DNA of 64,000 nt, from contig NZ_JAFKOJ010000010.1 in assembly GCF_017303275.1 (NCBI RefSeq), positions 1 through 64,000 on the forward strand, in the 5' to 3' direction. The notes beneath the pieces were generated by a model. That model ran no database searches. It saw only the letters and a program-made list of their open reading frames with translations, and was not told the DNA's origin. Shown here piece by piece: positions 25,671 through 34,274 of this stretch (position 1 is its first letter; each line of letters starts with the position of its first letter). The stretch is from Bacillus sp. NTK034. GTDB taxonomy: Bacteria > Bacillota > Bacilli > Bacillales > Cytobacillaceae. The translations under genes and the position numbers were made by a program.

Positions 25671-26459
25671 ATGGCTCTTGTATTGAGGAAACAGAAAGAG
25701 GCTTCAAAGCTTTCCCATTTAAGTATTTTCGGCACTACACAAATCCATTTACGAAACCCATATATTATCGCCATGTGGTCAGTGGTGTTTCCAGGCTATG
25801 GGCATCTGCTATTAAACAAGTTTTTGAGGGGTTTTTCCCTGGTTATTTGGGAATTATTCATAAACCAAATGATCCATTTGAATTCAGCAATGGTTTATAG
25901 CTTCATAGGAGATATTCAAAAAGCAAAAGAGGTAATAGATATCAGATACATGCACATGTATATTCCTGTCTATATTTTTGCCATCTGGGATAGTTACCGG
26001 ACGACTGTAGACATGAATAAAATTTTTCTGCTAAACGAAAAAGACGCTAAGGCCATAGAGCGATTAGTGATAAAACCATTTGAGATTAATTACCTGGATA
26101 AAAGAGACCCAATATCCGCTGTTCTTTGGTCAATGACCATCCCAAGCCTTGGCCAATTGTACATCCACAGAATTTTTGGCGCTTTTTTTACATTGGTTAT
26201 GACAGTTGTACTTGTACATTTTTCTCATTTTATTGAAGCATTCCACTACCTTCTGATAGGGGAACTTAAAAAATCATCTCAAGTGTTAAATGCCCAGTGG
26301 CTGCTTTATCTGCCATCATTTTATTTTTTTACAATTTATGATACCTATATGAATGTTGTTGAAAACAATAAATTGTACGATACCGAACAGAAGAAGTTTT
26401 TGAGAAAGTATTATCAATCTAGTTCATTCCATTTAAAGAAAGGCATTAAGGTGAAGTAA
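25671..26459 (+). CDS. membrane protein with two TM2-like repeats
   Basis: A 262-residue protein made of two similar halves. Residues ~28-118 and ~140-232 each hold WSxxxPxxGxLxxxxxxxxFF-like helices (FPGYGHLLLNKFLRG versus IPSLGQLYIHRIFGA), a middle helix and a closing segment FAIWDSYRT versus FTIYDTYMN. The pattern resembles TM2-type membrane domains duplicated in tandem. ATG 25671 follows GGAGGAG. The next gene starts right after its stop, so the two are coupled. Function unknown. Confidence 0.75.
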   Translation: MALVLRKQKEASKLSHLSIFGTTQIHLRNPYIIAMWSVVFPGYGHLLLNKFLRGFSLVIWELFINQMIHLNSAMVYSFIGDIQKAKEVIDIRYMHMYIPVYIFAIWDSYRTTVDMNKIFLLNEKDAKAIERLVIKPFEINYLDKRDPISAVLWSMTIPSLGQLYIHRIFGAFFTLVMTVVLVHFSHFIEAFHYLLIGELKKSSQVLNAQWLLYLPSFYFFTIYDTYMNVVENNKLYDTEQKKFLRKYYQSSSFHLKKGIKVK

Positions 26460-26912
26460 ATGCAGGTATTTGCAACATTTGAACATTCACCCTATCTTGA
26501 ACTTGCGATCAGGAAGCTGGAGCAGCATGGAATAAAGGACATATACTCAGTACCATTAGATAACCGGACGGAGGACACCAGGCTGTTTGATACAATTCAC
26601 CAATCTGATGGTGTATCTCTTATAAACAAAGGGATGGTTCTGGCAGTAATGTTCTCGGTTGTTGGTGCCAGCAGAGGATTTATTCTGGAATGGGGTCCTA
26701 TTTATTGGGGCTTAATTGGAGCAGGTGCTGGTTTTGTGTTTGGTTTTGCAATTGATTTCATCCTTTTAAAGGCAAGGCATAGAAACAAACGGCTGTTAAA
26801 AGGGGTAAAGTCAGAAGTCATTCTTATTATTGATTGCAAAGAAGAGGAGGGAAAACAGGTCGAGACGATACTATGGGAACATCTCGCGAACGGCGTTGCC
26901 AGAGTGAAATAA
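26460..26912 (+). CDS. hypothetical membrane protein with ferredoxin-like N terminus
   Basis: A 150-residue protein beginning directly after the upstream stop (TAAATG). Residues 1-40 (FATFEHSPYLELAIRKLEQH) look like an alpha/beta domain as seen in general-stress-type proteins; two membrane helices follow at about 58-75 and 82-105, with a soluble basic C terminus. I do not recognise the family. Coupling with the TM2-like repeat protein suggests a shared membrane role. Confidence 0.7.
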   Translation: MQVFATFEHSPYLELAIRKLEQHGIKDIYSVPLDNRTEDTRLFDTIHQSDGVSLINKGMVLAVMFSVVGASRGFILEWGPIYWGLIGAGAGFVFGFAIDFILLKARHRNKRLLKGVKSEVILIIDCKEEEGKQVETILWEHLANGVARVK

Positions 26913-26936
26913 TGATACGTATTTGGAGGACTAAAC

Positions 26937-27135
26937 ATGAATCAGTTTCCCATTGCCCTCACGGAAATCTTGGATTTGTTACCCATTTCGTTTCGGATGC
27001 GATTGCCGCTTTTGAAATCACAGATCATAGGGGACAGTCCATCCGGAGACGGTACACGAATTGGAGCTGGCTGCCTGGCATAATGAGTTTGCAGTAATTG
27101 TGCCGTCCGATGAAGTGATATGCCAGGTAACTTAA
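26937..27135 (+). pseudogene. small gene, apparently frameshifted
   Basis: ATG 26937 has a strong site (TTGGAGG, eight bases upstream) and encodes MNQFPIALTEILDLLPISF, but the frame stops at 27080 after about 48 residues. Removing one G at the GG near 27052 joins it to a second frame reading VHELELAAWHNEFAVIV and ending at TAA 27133, for about 65 residues. I do not recognise the product. Confidence 0.45.
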
Positions 27136-27215
27136 AGATATTCAAAAGCATATAAAAGATCAGTATAGAGACACTAACTATGTATGTTTTTAAAAAATAT
27201 GGAGGTGTCTGTTAC

Positions 27216-28079
27216 ATGTTCTTTCACGTAAAAGAATTACAATATAGAGCAAAGCCAAGCAAGCCTGATCCTGTCTATGCCAAGAAGCTTCAAGAGGTAT
27301 TGGGCGGACAATTTGGTGAAATATCCGTTATGATGCAGTATCTTTTTCAGGGATGGAACTGCAGGGGGGAGCAGAAGTACCGTGATATGCTGATGGATAT
27401 CGGTACAGAAGAAATAGCTCACGTAGAAATGCTCGCAACCATGATTGCCCAGCTTCTGGATAAAGCGCCAGTGGAGGAGCAGGAGGAAGCTGCAAAGGAT
27501 CCGATTGTTGCAAGTGTGATGGGCGGCATGAACGTACAGCACGCTATCGTAAACGGTCTTGGCGCAAGTCCTAACGATGCAGTGGGATTCCCATGGACTG
27601 CCCGTTATATCATTTCAAGCGGAAATCTTTTGGCAGATTTCAGAGCGAATTTGAATGCAGAATCACAAGGACGCCTGCAGGTCGTCAGGTTATATGAAAT
27701 GACGGATGACCCTGGTGTCAGGGATATGCTTTCATTCCTGATTGCCCGTGATTCTTATCATCAGAATCAGTGGGCAGCAGCTATCGCTGAGCTGGAGGAG
27801 AAAGTAGGATTAGTGGTCCCAAGCACATTTAACAGAGAATATGAAAAATCGGATGTGGCTTATACTTTCATGAGCTGTTCTGAAGGTACAGAAAGCCAGA
27901 TGGGGCGCTGGGCAAACGGTCCTTCCATGGATGGATTAGGGGAATTCAAATACGAAGCTAAGCCAGTAGCAACTGGACAAGCACCTGTACTTGAACCTGC
28001 ACCAGGCTATATTAAAGGGTACGCCTCCTGTAAAATAATGCGAGTTGCTCCCGGGAGACTGGGGGCTTCTTTCTTATAA
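27216..28079 (+). CDS. manganese catalase family protein
   Basis: A 287-residue ferritin-like protein of the di-manganese catalase family (YdbD/CotJC group). Metal ligands are in GQFGEISVMMQYLFQ, GTEEIAHVEMLATM and ARDSYHQNQWAAAI. ATG 27216 is chosen because GGAGGTG lies nine bases upstream; the earlier in-frame ATG has no site. The C terminus after residue ~245 (EPAPGYIKGYASCKI) differs from the usual proline-rich tail. It should break down hydrogen peroxide; spore association is possible in Bacillus. Confidence 0.9.
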   Translation: MFFHVKELQYRAKPSKPDPVYAKKLQEVLGGQFGEISVMMQYLFQGWNCRGEQKYRDMLMDIGTEEIAHVEMLATMIAQLLDKAPVEEQEEAAKDPIVASVMGGMNVQHAIVNGLGASPNDAVGFPWTARYIISSGNLLADFRANLNAESQGRLQVVRLYEMTDDPGVRDMLSFLIARDSYHQNQWAAAIAELEEKVGLVVPSTFNREYEKSDVAYTFMSCSEGTESQMGRWANGPSMDGLGEFKYEAKPVATGQAPVLEPAPGYIKGYASCKIMRVAPGRLGASFL

Positions 28080-28112
28080 ACATGTCTATCTTGAAAGGTG
28101 AGTGGCTTTACT

Positions 28113-28802
28113 ATGCCAGTTAATGAGACGATCCTTCGTGTAACTATCTCGTTTTTAGTACTTTTCTTATTAGCCAGACTGATGGGACGGAAGGAAATTG
28201 GGCAAATGACCTTTTTCAACTGGGCTTCAGCTATTGGAATCGGGTCTATCGCAGGAAACCTAGCAGTGAATGAGAGTACCCGCATTAAAGATGGAGTAAT
28301 TGCACTGTTCGTTTGGACGCTTTTCACCATCGCAATGGACATGATCGACCTTAAATCGAAACAGGGAAGAACAGTCACAACAGGTGAGCCATTAATAGTT
28401 ATAAAAGCTGGCAAGATAATGGAAGGGGCACTTAAAATATCGAGGGTGGACCTTGATGAGCTACAGGCGTTATTGAGGCAAAAGGACATTTTTTCGCTTA
28501 CCGATGTCGATTACGCAATCCTGGAGACAAACGGAGACCTGTCCGTTTTGAAAAAAGAAAGTAAACAGCCTGTTACGAAAAATGATTTAAATATTATGAG
28601 TCCAAAAAAGGATCTATTTCCTTTACCAACAGAAGTCATATCTGATGGAAAGATCAATCCAGGGAATCTATCTAAATTACATTTAGACAAAAACTGGCTT
28701 GACAGAGAACTGCAAAAAGCAAATATCCAATCAGTTGAGAATGTGTTTTTTGCCCAGGTGCAGCGGGATGGCACTCTTTATATTGATCGAAAAAACAAAT
28801 AG
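28113..28802 (+). CDS. DUF421 (YetF-type) membrane protein
   Basis: A 229-residue protein with three N-terminal membrane helices (TFFNWASAIGIGSIAGNLA between helices) followed by a cytoplasmic DUF421 domain with RVDLDELQALLRQKDIFSL and VDYAILETNGDLSVL, ending in a YetF-like extension. ATG 28113 is preferred, with AAAGGTGAG about ten bases upstream. Bacillus DUF421 proteins are linked to spore or stress membranes; biochemical function is unknown. A weak hairpin (28803-28835) follows. Confidence 0.88.
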   Translation: MPVNETILRVTISFLVLFLLARLMGRKEIGQMTFFNWASAIGIGSIAGNLAVNESTRIKDGVIALFVWTLFTIAMDMIDLKSKQGRTVTTGEPLIVIKAGKIMEGALKISRVDLDELQALLRQKDIFSLTDVDYAILETNGDLSVLKKESKQPVTKNDLNIMSPKKDLFPLPTEVISDGKINPGNLSKLHLDKNWLDRELQKANIQSVENVFFAQVQRDGTLYIDRKNK

Positions 28803-28824
28803 AGAACAAAGCGGCTCTGTCCTC

Positions 28825-29571
28825 CTATTTGTTCTTTGTGATTTCAAGCAGACGATGAAAGGGGCATTTCGAGATCGTGGTGTCATCGTCGCGAAGAAAA
28901 TATTGTTTCCATTCGAAATTGTCATCGGCGCCATAACTGTTCAGATCAGGGTGGATGGTGATGCTATCATATTTTTGCAGCCGTTTGCGGATTTGATTTT
29001 TAAGCCGGGATGCTAATGTTTTCTTTTTCATAAACTCCTGCAGAACCCACCTCGGTGTGATGGCGAGCATCATCGTATCAAAATGCCGGCTCTGCCGATT
29101 TTTATGCGCAGGGGTGGCACAATAGACAAAGTACTTTTCTCCGTGAAAGCAAAATTCCCAAAGTGGATCATGCGGGTCTTTTGGGATTTCGTTTGGCCAC
29201 TCAGCATTATCCATCTCACATAACCCTGTAAGCTGCTCCCAAAAAAGCTGCTCATATTCCTCCAAACTCAAATCATCCCTTGTTTTGTAAAAAATGATCA
29301 GCGAAGTGTAGCTTCCGAATTCTCTTGAATGTACAGAGAATTCCTTCAGCATGGCTGCGGATTGCTGAATGGAGTCCGGATCCCTTGGGTCGTCCGCAAA
29401 TCCGTATCGCAGCTGATTTTTTGCAAACCCGATAGTTGCTGGTATGCAGGGGAAAGGCCTCTCTTTATCCGTCATCTTTGTCTGAAATCTATCAAAAGCA
29501 ATCTGCTGCCAATCTTCTAAATTTTGGATGCCGGAGGAGTTCGCAGTAAATAGACTATTGATGTTAGTCAC
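28825..29571 (-). CDS. YqcI/YcgG (GntA-like) family protein
   Basis: A 248-residue protein of the YqcI/YcgG family (PF08892). Family landmarks seen are PFPCIPATIGFAKNQLRYGF, WEFCFHGEKYFVYCATPAH, the ITIHPDLNSYG segment with NFEWKQYFL, and the closing CPFH. Members related to GntA are heme-dependent N-hydroxylases acting on guanidine or similar groups, with Cys/His residues near the heme. The GTG start at 29571 is weakly supported because the purine-rich site abuts it. No biosynthetic neighbours are present, so the substrate is open. Confidence 0.85.
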   Translation of the reverse strand: MTNINSLFTANSSGIQNLEDWQQIAFDRFQTKMTDKERPFPCIPATIGFAKNQLRYGFADDPRDPDSIQQSAAMLKEFSVHSREFGSYTSLIIFYKTRDDLSLEEYEQLFWEQLTGLCEMDNAEWPNEIPKDPHDPLWEFCFHGEKYFVYCATPAHKNRQSRHFDTMMLAITPRWVLQEFMKKKTLASRLKNQIRKRLQKYDSITIHPDLNSYGADDNFEWKQYFLRDDDTTISKCPFHRLLEITKNK

Positions 29572-29990
29572 CCCCTTTTGACTTCTACACTATATTCAAA
29601 ATGGGATAAGACAGGTGAGTGTCCATGGGGAAAATGGGCGGACAGAGATGGTGACGGTAGGTGGCGTTGTGGGTTTGGCGGGGGATAGCGAGGAGAAAGA
29701 GGAGTGGGCTGGAGTTTGGCAGGCGTGGCGGGTGCATGGTGATGAAAAGGGATGGAGTGACGGGAAAATAGTAGTCATGCCGGATCATGACGACGGAAAA
29801 AGGTAGGGAAAAACTAGTATCCAATTAAGAAATGGCAGTTAATCAGAGCGAATAACGCTGATATGGCGGCGGGCTAAAAATCCTCAAATTAATTTTAAAT
29901 TCAAGGTTTATTCCAAAACGCGCACGGGTAAAGAGATGTGTTTAGGATGGAGCGGAAATATACATAAAGGATAAAAATTAGGGGGAGAAC
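29572..29990. other. intergenic region with a G-rich, C-poor segment
   Basis: The gap between the YqcI-type gene and the RsbR-like gene includes about 29625-29800, where the + strand is very rich in G and poor in C and T, unlike its surroundings. A 63-codon frame runs through it but has no good ribosome binding site or family-like content. The rest is A/T-rich with the RsbR-like gene's ribosome binding site at its end. Confidence 0.5.
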
Positions 29991-30833
29991 ATGAGTAATC
30001 AAATACGTCTTTTAGGGGAACAGATTTTAAGAGAGAAAGATATTATGGCGGAAAATCTGCATAGGGATCGAATGAACGGTGTAGAGATGACGGAATTGGA
30101 GAGAATGCAGGCTGACCAAATGGAAGCTCAGATCATTCGAATTCGTGCTGAGTTTATTGAATTGTTCGGTGAAGCATTGCTGAATCATGAGAATAAAGAT
30201 AAAACGATGGAAAAGATAGAAAAATGGTGCAAGGATACAGGGGAATATTTCTTTAAGCTTGGAATCCCTTTGGATGAAGCTTTAAAGGATGCGGGTTATT
30301 ATAGGAGACATATCTGGAAAACATTAGAGAAGGCCATGTTGGAGCATGAGATGCCGGCAGCAGAGGTTTTTAAAGTTATCGATTTGATAGATCCCCTGCT
30401 GGATCATTCCATCCATTGTTTCAGCATGTCATATGTTAAATACCATCAGGTAACACTCGAAAATGCAAAGCAGGCTTTTCTTGAGTTATCTGTCCCGGTT
30501 GTCCCGCTCTCAAAAGGAGTTGGCATCCTCCCGCTAATTGGCAACATTGATACAGAGAGAGCGCAGCTTCTGATGGAAGAAACGTTAAAACAATCTGCGA
30601 ACCTTAAGCTGTCGCATTTAATTTTAGACATTTCTGGCGTGATGATTGTTGATACCATGGTGGCAGATCAGCTGTTTAAAGTAATTGAAGCACTCTCGCT
30701 GATTGGGGTAAAAACGATCATTACAGGAATCCGTCCGGAAGTGGCTCAGACGATAGTCACGCTGGGCATTAAGCTGAATGGCATTCAGGTAAAAGCCAAT
30801 GTGTATCAGGCTTTTGAAGAATTGCATGGGTAA
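29991..30833 (+). CDS. RsbR-like stressosome protein (STAS domain)
   Basis: A 280-residue protein with a helical, non-heme-globin-like N-terminal sensor domain (residues 1-155) and a C-terminal STAS domain (about 160-275) containing LILDISGVMIVDTMVADQLF, where RsbR proteins carry phosphorylatable Thr residues (D-T here). It resembles RsbR co-antagonists that assemble with RsbS and RsbT in stressosomes to control sigma-B. It stands alone here with its own terminator, as RsbR paralogues usually do. ATG 29991 follows AGGGGGAG. Confidence 0.9.
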   Translation: MSNQIRLLGEQILREKDIMAENLHRDRMNGVEMTELERMQADQMEAQIIRIRAEFIELFGEALLNHENKDKTMEKIEKWCKDTGEYFFKLGIPLDEALKDAGYYRRHIWKTLEKAMLEHEMPAAEVFKVIDLIDPLLDHSIHCFSMSYVKYHQVTLENAKQAFLELSVPVVPLSKGVGILPLIGNIDTERAQLLMEETLKQSANLKLSHLILDISGVMIVDTMVADQLFKVIEALSLIGVKTIITGIRPEVAQTIVTLGIKLNGIQVKANVYQAFEELHG

Positions 30834-30838
30834 GCATG

Positions 30839-30882
30839 AAAAAAAGCAGAGGAATTCAAATAGAATTTACTCTGCTTTTTTT
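30839..30882 (+). terminator. rho-independent terminator after the RsbR-like gene
   Basis: AAAAAGCAGAG (30841-30851) pairs with CTCTGCTTTTT (30870-30880), followed by more T residues. The loop contains a second short palindrome, GAATTC. Confidence 0.88.
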
Positions 30883-31119
30883 GATTTTATAGATTGGGTA
30901 TCCTGATCTAAAAATAGAAATAGTAATGTCCACTCTCTTATAAATTTCCGGATTTAAACACATTCCTCATCCCATAAAACTTCCACGTGAAGGTTATATA
31001 ATTTTCCTCTTTACCGTGTATAAAGTCTGGTTTTCCGCATATTAACCGTGTTAATTTTCCTCGCCGTGAATACAATGAATCAAACAGCACTTCAATGCAT
31101 ATTGAGGGGTGATGACATC

Positions 31120-31836
31120 ATGTTTTCGGTAACGGGTATGCAGGGATTTGAAATGTTTTCGCTTATGCACCTTGTTACACTGATTCTTTTCTTTTTTACC
31201 GCCTGGTGGCTGGTGTATTACAGGCAGGTGTTAAGGGCCTATCAGAAAATTATTAAATGGTCGCTGTTTGGTGCACTGCTGGCTTGTGAAGTAACGCATC
31301 ATATATGGCTGGTTCTGACACATCAGTGGGATGTGGCAGATCTGCCTCTCCAGTTATGCTCTTTGAGCACTTTCATTGCTCTTTACCTGTTTTTGAAGCC
31401 TAATAAAAAGGCTTTTTGGCTGCTGTATTTTATTGGTGCAATTCCTCCAATTTTAAGCATGGTGACACCTGATATGCTTTACCAATTTCCTCATTACCGC
31501 TACATCAAATACTTTCTTCATCATTCTGCCATTCCGCTCGCCGTATTATATTTTATTTTGTTTGAAGGATACAGAGTGCCTAAAAATGCAGTGCTGACTG
31601 GCTTTTTAACGCTCAACGTAATTGCGGTGCCAGTCTTCTTTTTAAATAGGCTGCTTGGAACAAATTTCTTCTATTTGGCCAGCCCGACAGAAACTAAAAC
31701 CCTGCTGTCGTTTTTCGGGAACGGTGTCTGGTACTATGTAACGCTTGAAGCTGCTGCACTGCTTGTCTTTTTTATTACTTATTTACCCATGCATTACATG
31801 CAGGCAGCTGAACAAAAAAGGGTCCGCGGAAAATGA
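31120..31836 (+). CDS. YwaF-like TIGR02206 family membrane protein
   Basis: A 238-residue protein with six or seven membrane helices, matching the TIGR02206 (YwaF) family: FSLMHLVTLILFFF, WLVLTHQWDVADLPLQLCSLS and YYVTLEAAALLVFF. ATG 31120 is chosen; GAGGGGTG precedes it and the upstream extension (from 31048) lacks a site. Function is unknown; members often sit among stress genes. A terminator directly follows the stop. Confidence 0.85.
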   Translation: MFSVTGMQGFEMFSLMHLVTLILFFFTAWWLVYYRQVLRAYQKIIKWSLFGALLACEVTHHIWLVLTHQWDVADLPLQLCSLSTFIALYLFLKPNKKAFWLLYFIGAIPPILSMVTPDMLYQFPHYRYIKYFLHHSAIPLAVLYFILFEGYRVPKNAVLTGFLTLNVIAVPVFFLNRLLGTNFFYLASPTETKTLLSFFGNGVWYYVTLEAAALLVFFITYLPMHYMQAAEQKRVRGK

Positions 31837-31868
31837 AAGCCTTAATCCTGCCGGGATTAGGGCTTTTT
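31837..31868 (+). terminator. rho-independent terminator after the YwaF-like gene
   Basis: AAGCCTTAATCC pairs with GGATTAGGGCTT (one G-U pair) around a four-base loop, followed by TTTCTTT. Confidence 0.87.
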
Positions 31869-31919
31869 CTTTAAAACATATATAATTGTAAGTACATATT
31901 TATCAAAGCAGGAGGATTT

Positions 31920-32891
31920 ATGCTGGCTGTAGATGAGCTTTACGGAGAATACAAGCTTGAAAGAGTATTGGAAGAAATAATCAACAGCAGGCCGGTGCAA
32001 AGGCTGAAAGGTGTACACCAGGGCGGCGCGGGCTATCTTGTCAATGAGAAATGGAATGTAACGAGGTACGAACATTCATTGGGCGTGATGCTGTTATTAA
32101 GGAAAATGGGCGGTTCTGTGGAAGAGCAAATTGCCGGTTTGCTTCATGATGTTTCTCACACTGCCTTTTCTCATGTGATAGATGGGGTTTTGGAAAATGA
32201 AGCAGAAGATTATCATGAACATATTTTTGAGCGTGTTGTCCTTGAATCTGAGATCCCTGCCATTTTAAAAAGGCATCATCTTGACTTTGAAGGTATCCTT
32301 TTTGATGATTCACAATGGACTTTATTAGAGCAGCCCGCACCTGAACTTTGTGCAGACCGGGTGGACTACACGTTAAGGGATATGTACCGTTATGGTTATA
32401 TTTCATTAGAAGAAGCGCATCATTTTCTGCAGCATCTGACAGTTGTTGATGGCAGGATGTACCTATCTGAAATTGGGGCTGCTGAGTGGTTTGTAAAAAC
32501 TTATTATAAAGAAGTCATTGATTTCTTCATGGAACCCTTAAATATTTATGCCAATGACTTTTTTGCAAAGGTCCTAAAAAGATCTCTCGAAAAAAAACTT
32601 CTTCATCTGGATGATCTGCTTGGCAATGATGAAGAGGTATTAGTGAAAATGAGGGAATCAGGGGATCTGGAAGTGAAGCGTCTGCTTGAAAAAATTGATC
32701 ATAAGGTCAGGGCAGAAGAAAACAGGTCAGACTATGATATTCACTTCAAAGGGAAAATGAGATTGATTGACCCTTCCGTAATGATTAACAGCAAGCTGGT
32801 CAGAGCATCACAGCTGTCAGAAGAGGTTATAAACAGAGGACAAAAAGCATATGAAAAAGCTAAAGAAGGTGTGTATATAAAAGTCTTATGA
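31920..32891 (+). CDS. HD-domain phosphohydrolase
   Basis: A 323-residue metal-dependent phosphohydrolase. The N-terminal HD domain has RYEHSLGVMLL, AGLLHDVSHTAFSHVID and a further Asp in ADRVDYTLRDM, the full H...HD...D set, as in dGTPase/YwfO-like and (p)ppGpp-like HD enzymes. The C-terminal ~130 residues are helical. ATG 31920 follows GCAGGAGG. The substrate, probably a nucleotide, is not determined by sequence alone. It is monocistronic with a terminator on each side. Confidence 0.88.
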   Translation: MLAVDELYGEYKLERVLEEIINSRPVQRLKGVHQGGAGYLVNEKWNVTRYEHSLGVMLLLRKMGGSVEEQIAGLLHDVSHTAFSHVIDGVLENEAEDYHEHIFERVVLESEIPAILKRHHLDFEGILFDDSQWTLLEQPAPELCADRVDYTLRDMYRYGYISLEEAHHFLQHLTVVDGRMYLSEIGAAEWFVKTYYKEVIDFFMEPLNIYANDFFAKVLKRSLEKKLLHLDDLLGNDEEVLVKMRESGDLEVKRLLEKIDHKVRAEENRSDYDIHFKGKMRLIDPSVMINSKLVRASQLSEEVINRGQKAYEKAKEGVYIKVL

Positions 32892-32898
32892 GAAATGA

Positions 32899-32938
32899 AG
32901 CCTTATCCCTGCTGGCGGACAGGAATAAGGCTTTTTCT
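32899..32938. terminator. rho-independent terminator between convergent genes
   Basis: AGCCTTATCCCTG (from 32900) pairs with CAGGAATAAGGCT (to 32933) with one mismatch, followed by T-rich sequence on the + strand. It lies between the HD gene and the small gene on the other strand. Confidence 0.85.
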
Positions 32939-32940
32939 TT

Positions 32941-33099
32941 TTATCGTTTATTCTGTTCCTTTTCTTTTTCATACTGCCGCTGCGGAGTCATTTTGGAAAT
33001 GGCATCTTCAACAACTTCCTGTGCTTTCTGGGCTTCCCGATCCTGTTTTTGTGCTTCCTCCTGAATGCGGTTTACATCCTGTGGAGTTTTTTCGCTCAT
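32941..33099 (-). CDS. small hydrophilic protein of unknown function
   Basis: A 52-residue frame, MSEKTPQDVNRIQEEAQKQD to YEKEKEQNKR, very rich in Gln, Glu and Lys with no hydrophobic core, likely helical or disordered. ATG 33099 has a good site (GGGAGG, eight bases upstream), and a terminator lies just past the stop. Such small charged proteins are common in Bacillaceae, some being spore proteins. I do not recognise its family. Confidence 0.6.
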   Translation of the reverse strand: MSEKTPQDVNRIQEEAQKQDREAQKAQEVVEDAISKMTPQRQYEKEKEQNKR

Positions 33100-33167
33100 G
33101 AAATAGCCTCCCTATTTTGACTATGCTTATAATGTATCCCAACTTAAAGAAAATAAACAATTCTAAT

Positions 33168-33959
33168 TTATGTATAGACTTTCACCCATTTTAGCCCATT
33201 GAATTTAATTTCCTCCTCCGGCCAATCGTACGGTAAATCCGCATCAGTAATGACAAAATCAATAGACGAAAAAGGGCTGACATGGAAAAATGCCCTCTGA
33301 TTGAGTTTTGAGGAATCGGCTGCCACATAAACCTGTTTAGATCTTTTTATCATGATGGAAGAGGCGGCAGCTTCATCAATAGTATAATCGCATATTCCAT
33401 CGCGGTTCATTCCTCCACATGATATAAAGGCCTTGTCAAAGTAAAAGTGTTCCAGCATCTGATTAGTTAGTGAACCTGAGGTTGAGCGCTGCAGAGGATT
33501 CACGGTCCCGCCAATCAGAATGACCCTGCCATTGAACAGTTTATTTTCCATACGCGCATTTAATATTTCTGCAGCAGCCAGGGAATTGGTTACGATCGTT
33601 ACATTTTCAACATTTTCAATCGAACCGGCAATATGAAGAGTTGTGGAGCCGACATCCAAAACGATAGTTTCCCCATCGGAAATAAAGCTTGCGGCAGCTT
33701 CACCAATTTTCTTTTTGATGGGAAGGCTTATGCCCATCCTTTTATTAAACTGCTGCTCCTTTTCTAAGCCAAAATAGCATATCGCTCCTCCATGAATTCT
33801 CCGCAATTTGTTTCTCTTCTCTAGCCGTCTCAAGTCACTCCGGATCGTTTCTGGCGTTACACTTAATTTTCTGGAGAGTTCCGTTACACTCACTTTATTT
33901 TTTATTTCTAATTCCCTGATAATTCTACTGTGCCTTTCCGCAGCGAACCCTTTTTTCAT
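33168..33959 (-). CDS. DeoR/GlpR family transcriptional regulator
   Basis: A 263-residue DeoR-type regulator: N-terminal helix-turn-helix (KVSVTELSRKLSVTPETIRS, then DLRRLEKRNKLRRIHGGAI) and a sugar-isomerase-like effector domain with VLDVGSTTLHIA, IVTNSLAAAEIL and VYVAADSSKLN. The effector is normally a phosphorylated sugar or polyol. ATG 33959 fits the GGGGG site best. It is divergent from two Tat-exported metallophosphoesterase genes and may control them. Confidence 0.9.
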   Translation of the reverse strand: MKKGFAAERHSRIIRELEIKNKVSVTELSRKLSVTPETIRSDLRRLEKRNKLRRIHGGAICYFGLEKEQQFNKRMGISLPIKKKIGEAAASFISDGETIVLDVGSTTLHIAGSIENVENVTIVTNSLAAAEILNARMENKLFNGRVILIGGTVNPLQRSTSGSLTNQMLEHFYFDKAFISCGGMNRDGICDYTIDEAAASSIMIKRSKQVYVAADSSKLNQRAFFHVSPFSSIDFVITDADLPYDWPEEEIKFNGLKWVKVYT

Positions 33960-34006
33960 TGTTGGCAACCCCCGTCTTTCATGTTATGGATCATTATAGG
34001 GATGAA

Positions 34007-34056
34007 GTTTTAAAAATTGAGGTCAAAAATATTAATTTATTTAAAAGTTTTAAAAC
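34007..34056. promoter_or_regulatory. paired GTTTTAAAAC sites between the DeoR and phosphoesterase genes
   Basis: GTTTTAAAAA (34007-34016) and the perfect palindrome GTTTTAAAAC (34047-34056) are 40 bp apart in the 315-bp divergent gap. They are candidate operators for the DeoR-type protein. The rest of the gap is A/T-rich with no gene. Confidence 0.4.
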
Positions 34057-34274
34057 AGAAATGAAAACAAAAGAATACAAAGAGAGGAAAGTCCCGAATT
34101 TCATTCTTCCTTCCTATTAATCACCGATGAATAATAGAAAATCATTTTTTGTTTATCTTTTTGCCTTTGTTTTCTTTACTAAACAATCTATTGATATTAA
34201 TACTGCTTTAATAGATTTACTCTAGGATTTTAACCGTAGGGGAAATTTTTTATCAATTCATGGAGGTAAGGCTG

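Noticed and set aside
29615..29806. 63-residue protein in the G-rich stretch
   Set aside because: No ribosome binding site and a composition imposed by the strand bias; both strands are open there by chance.
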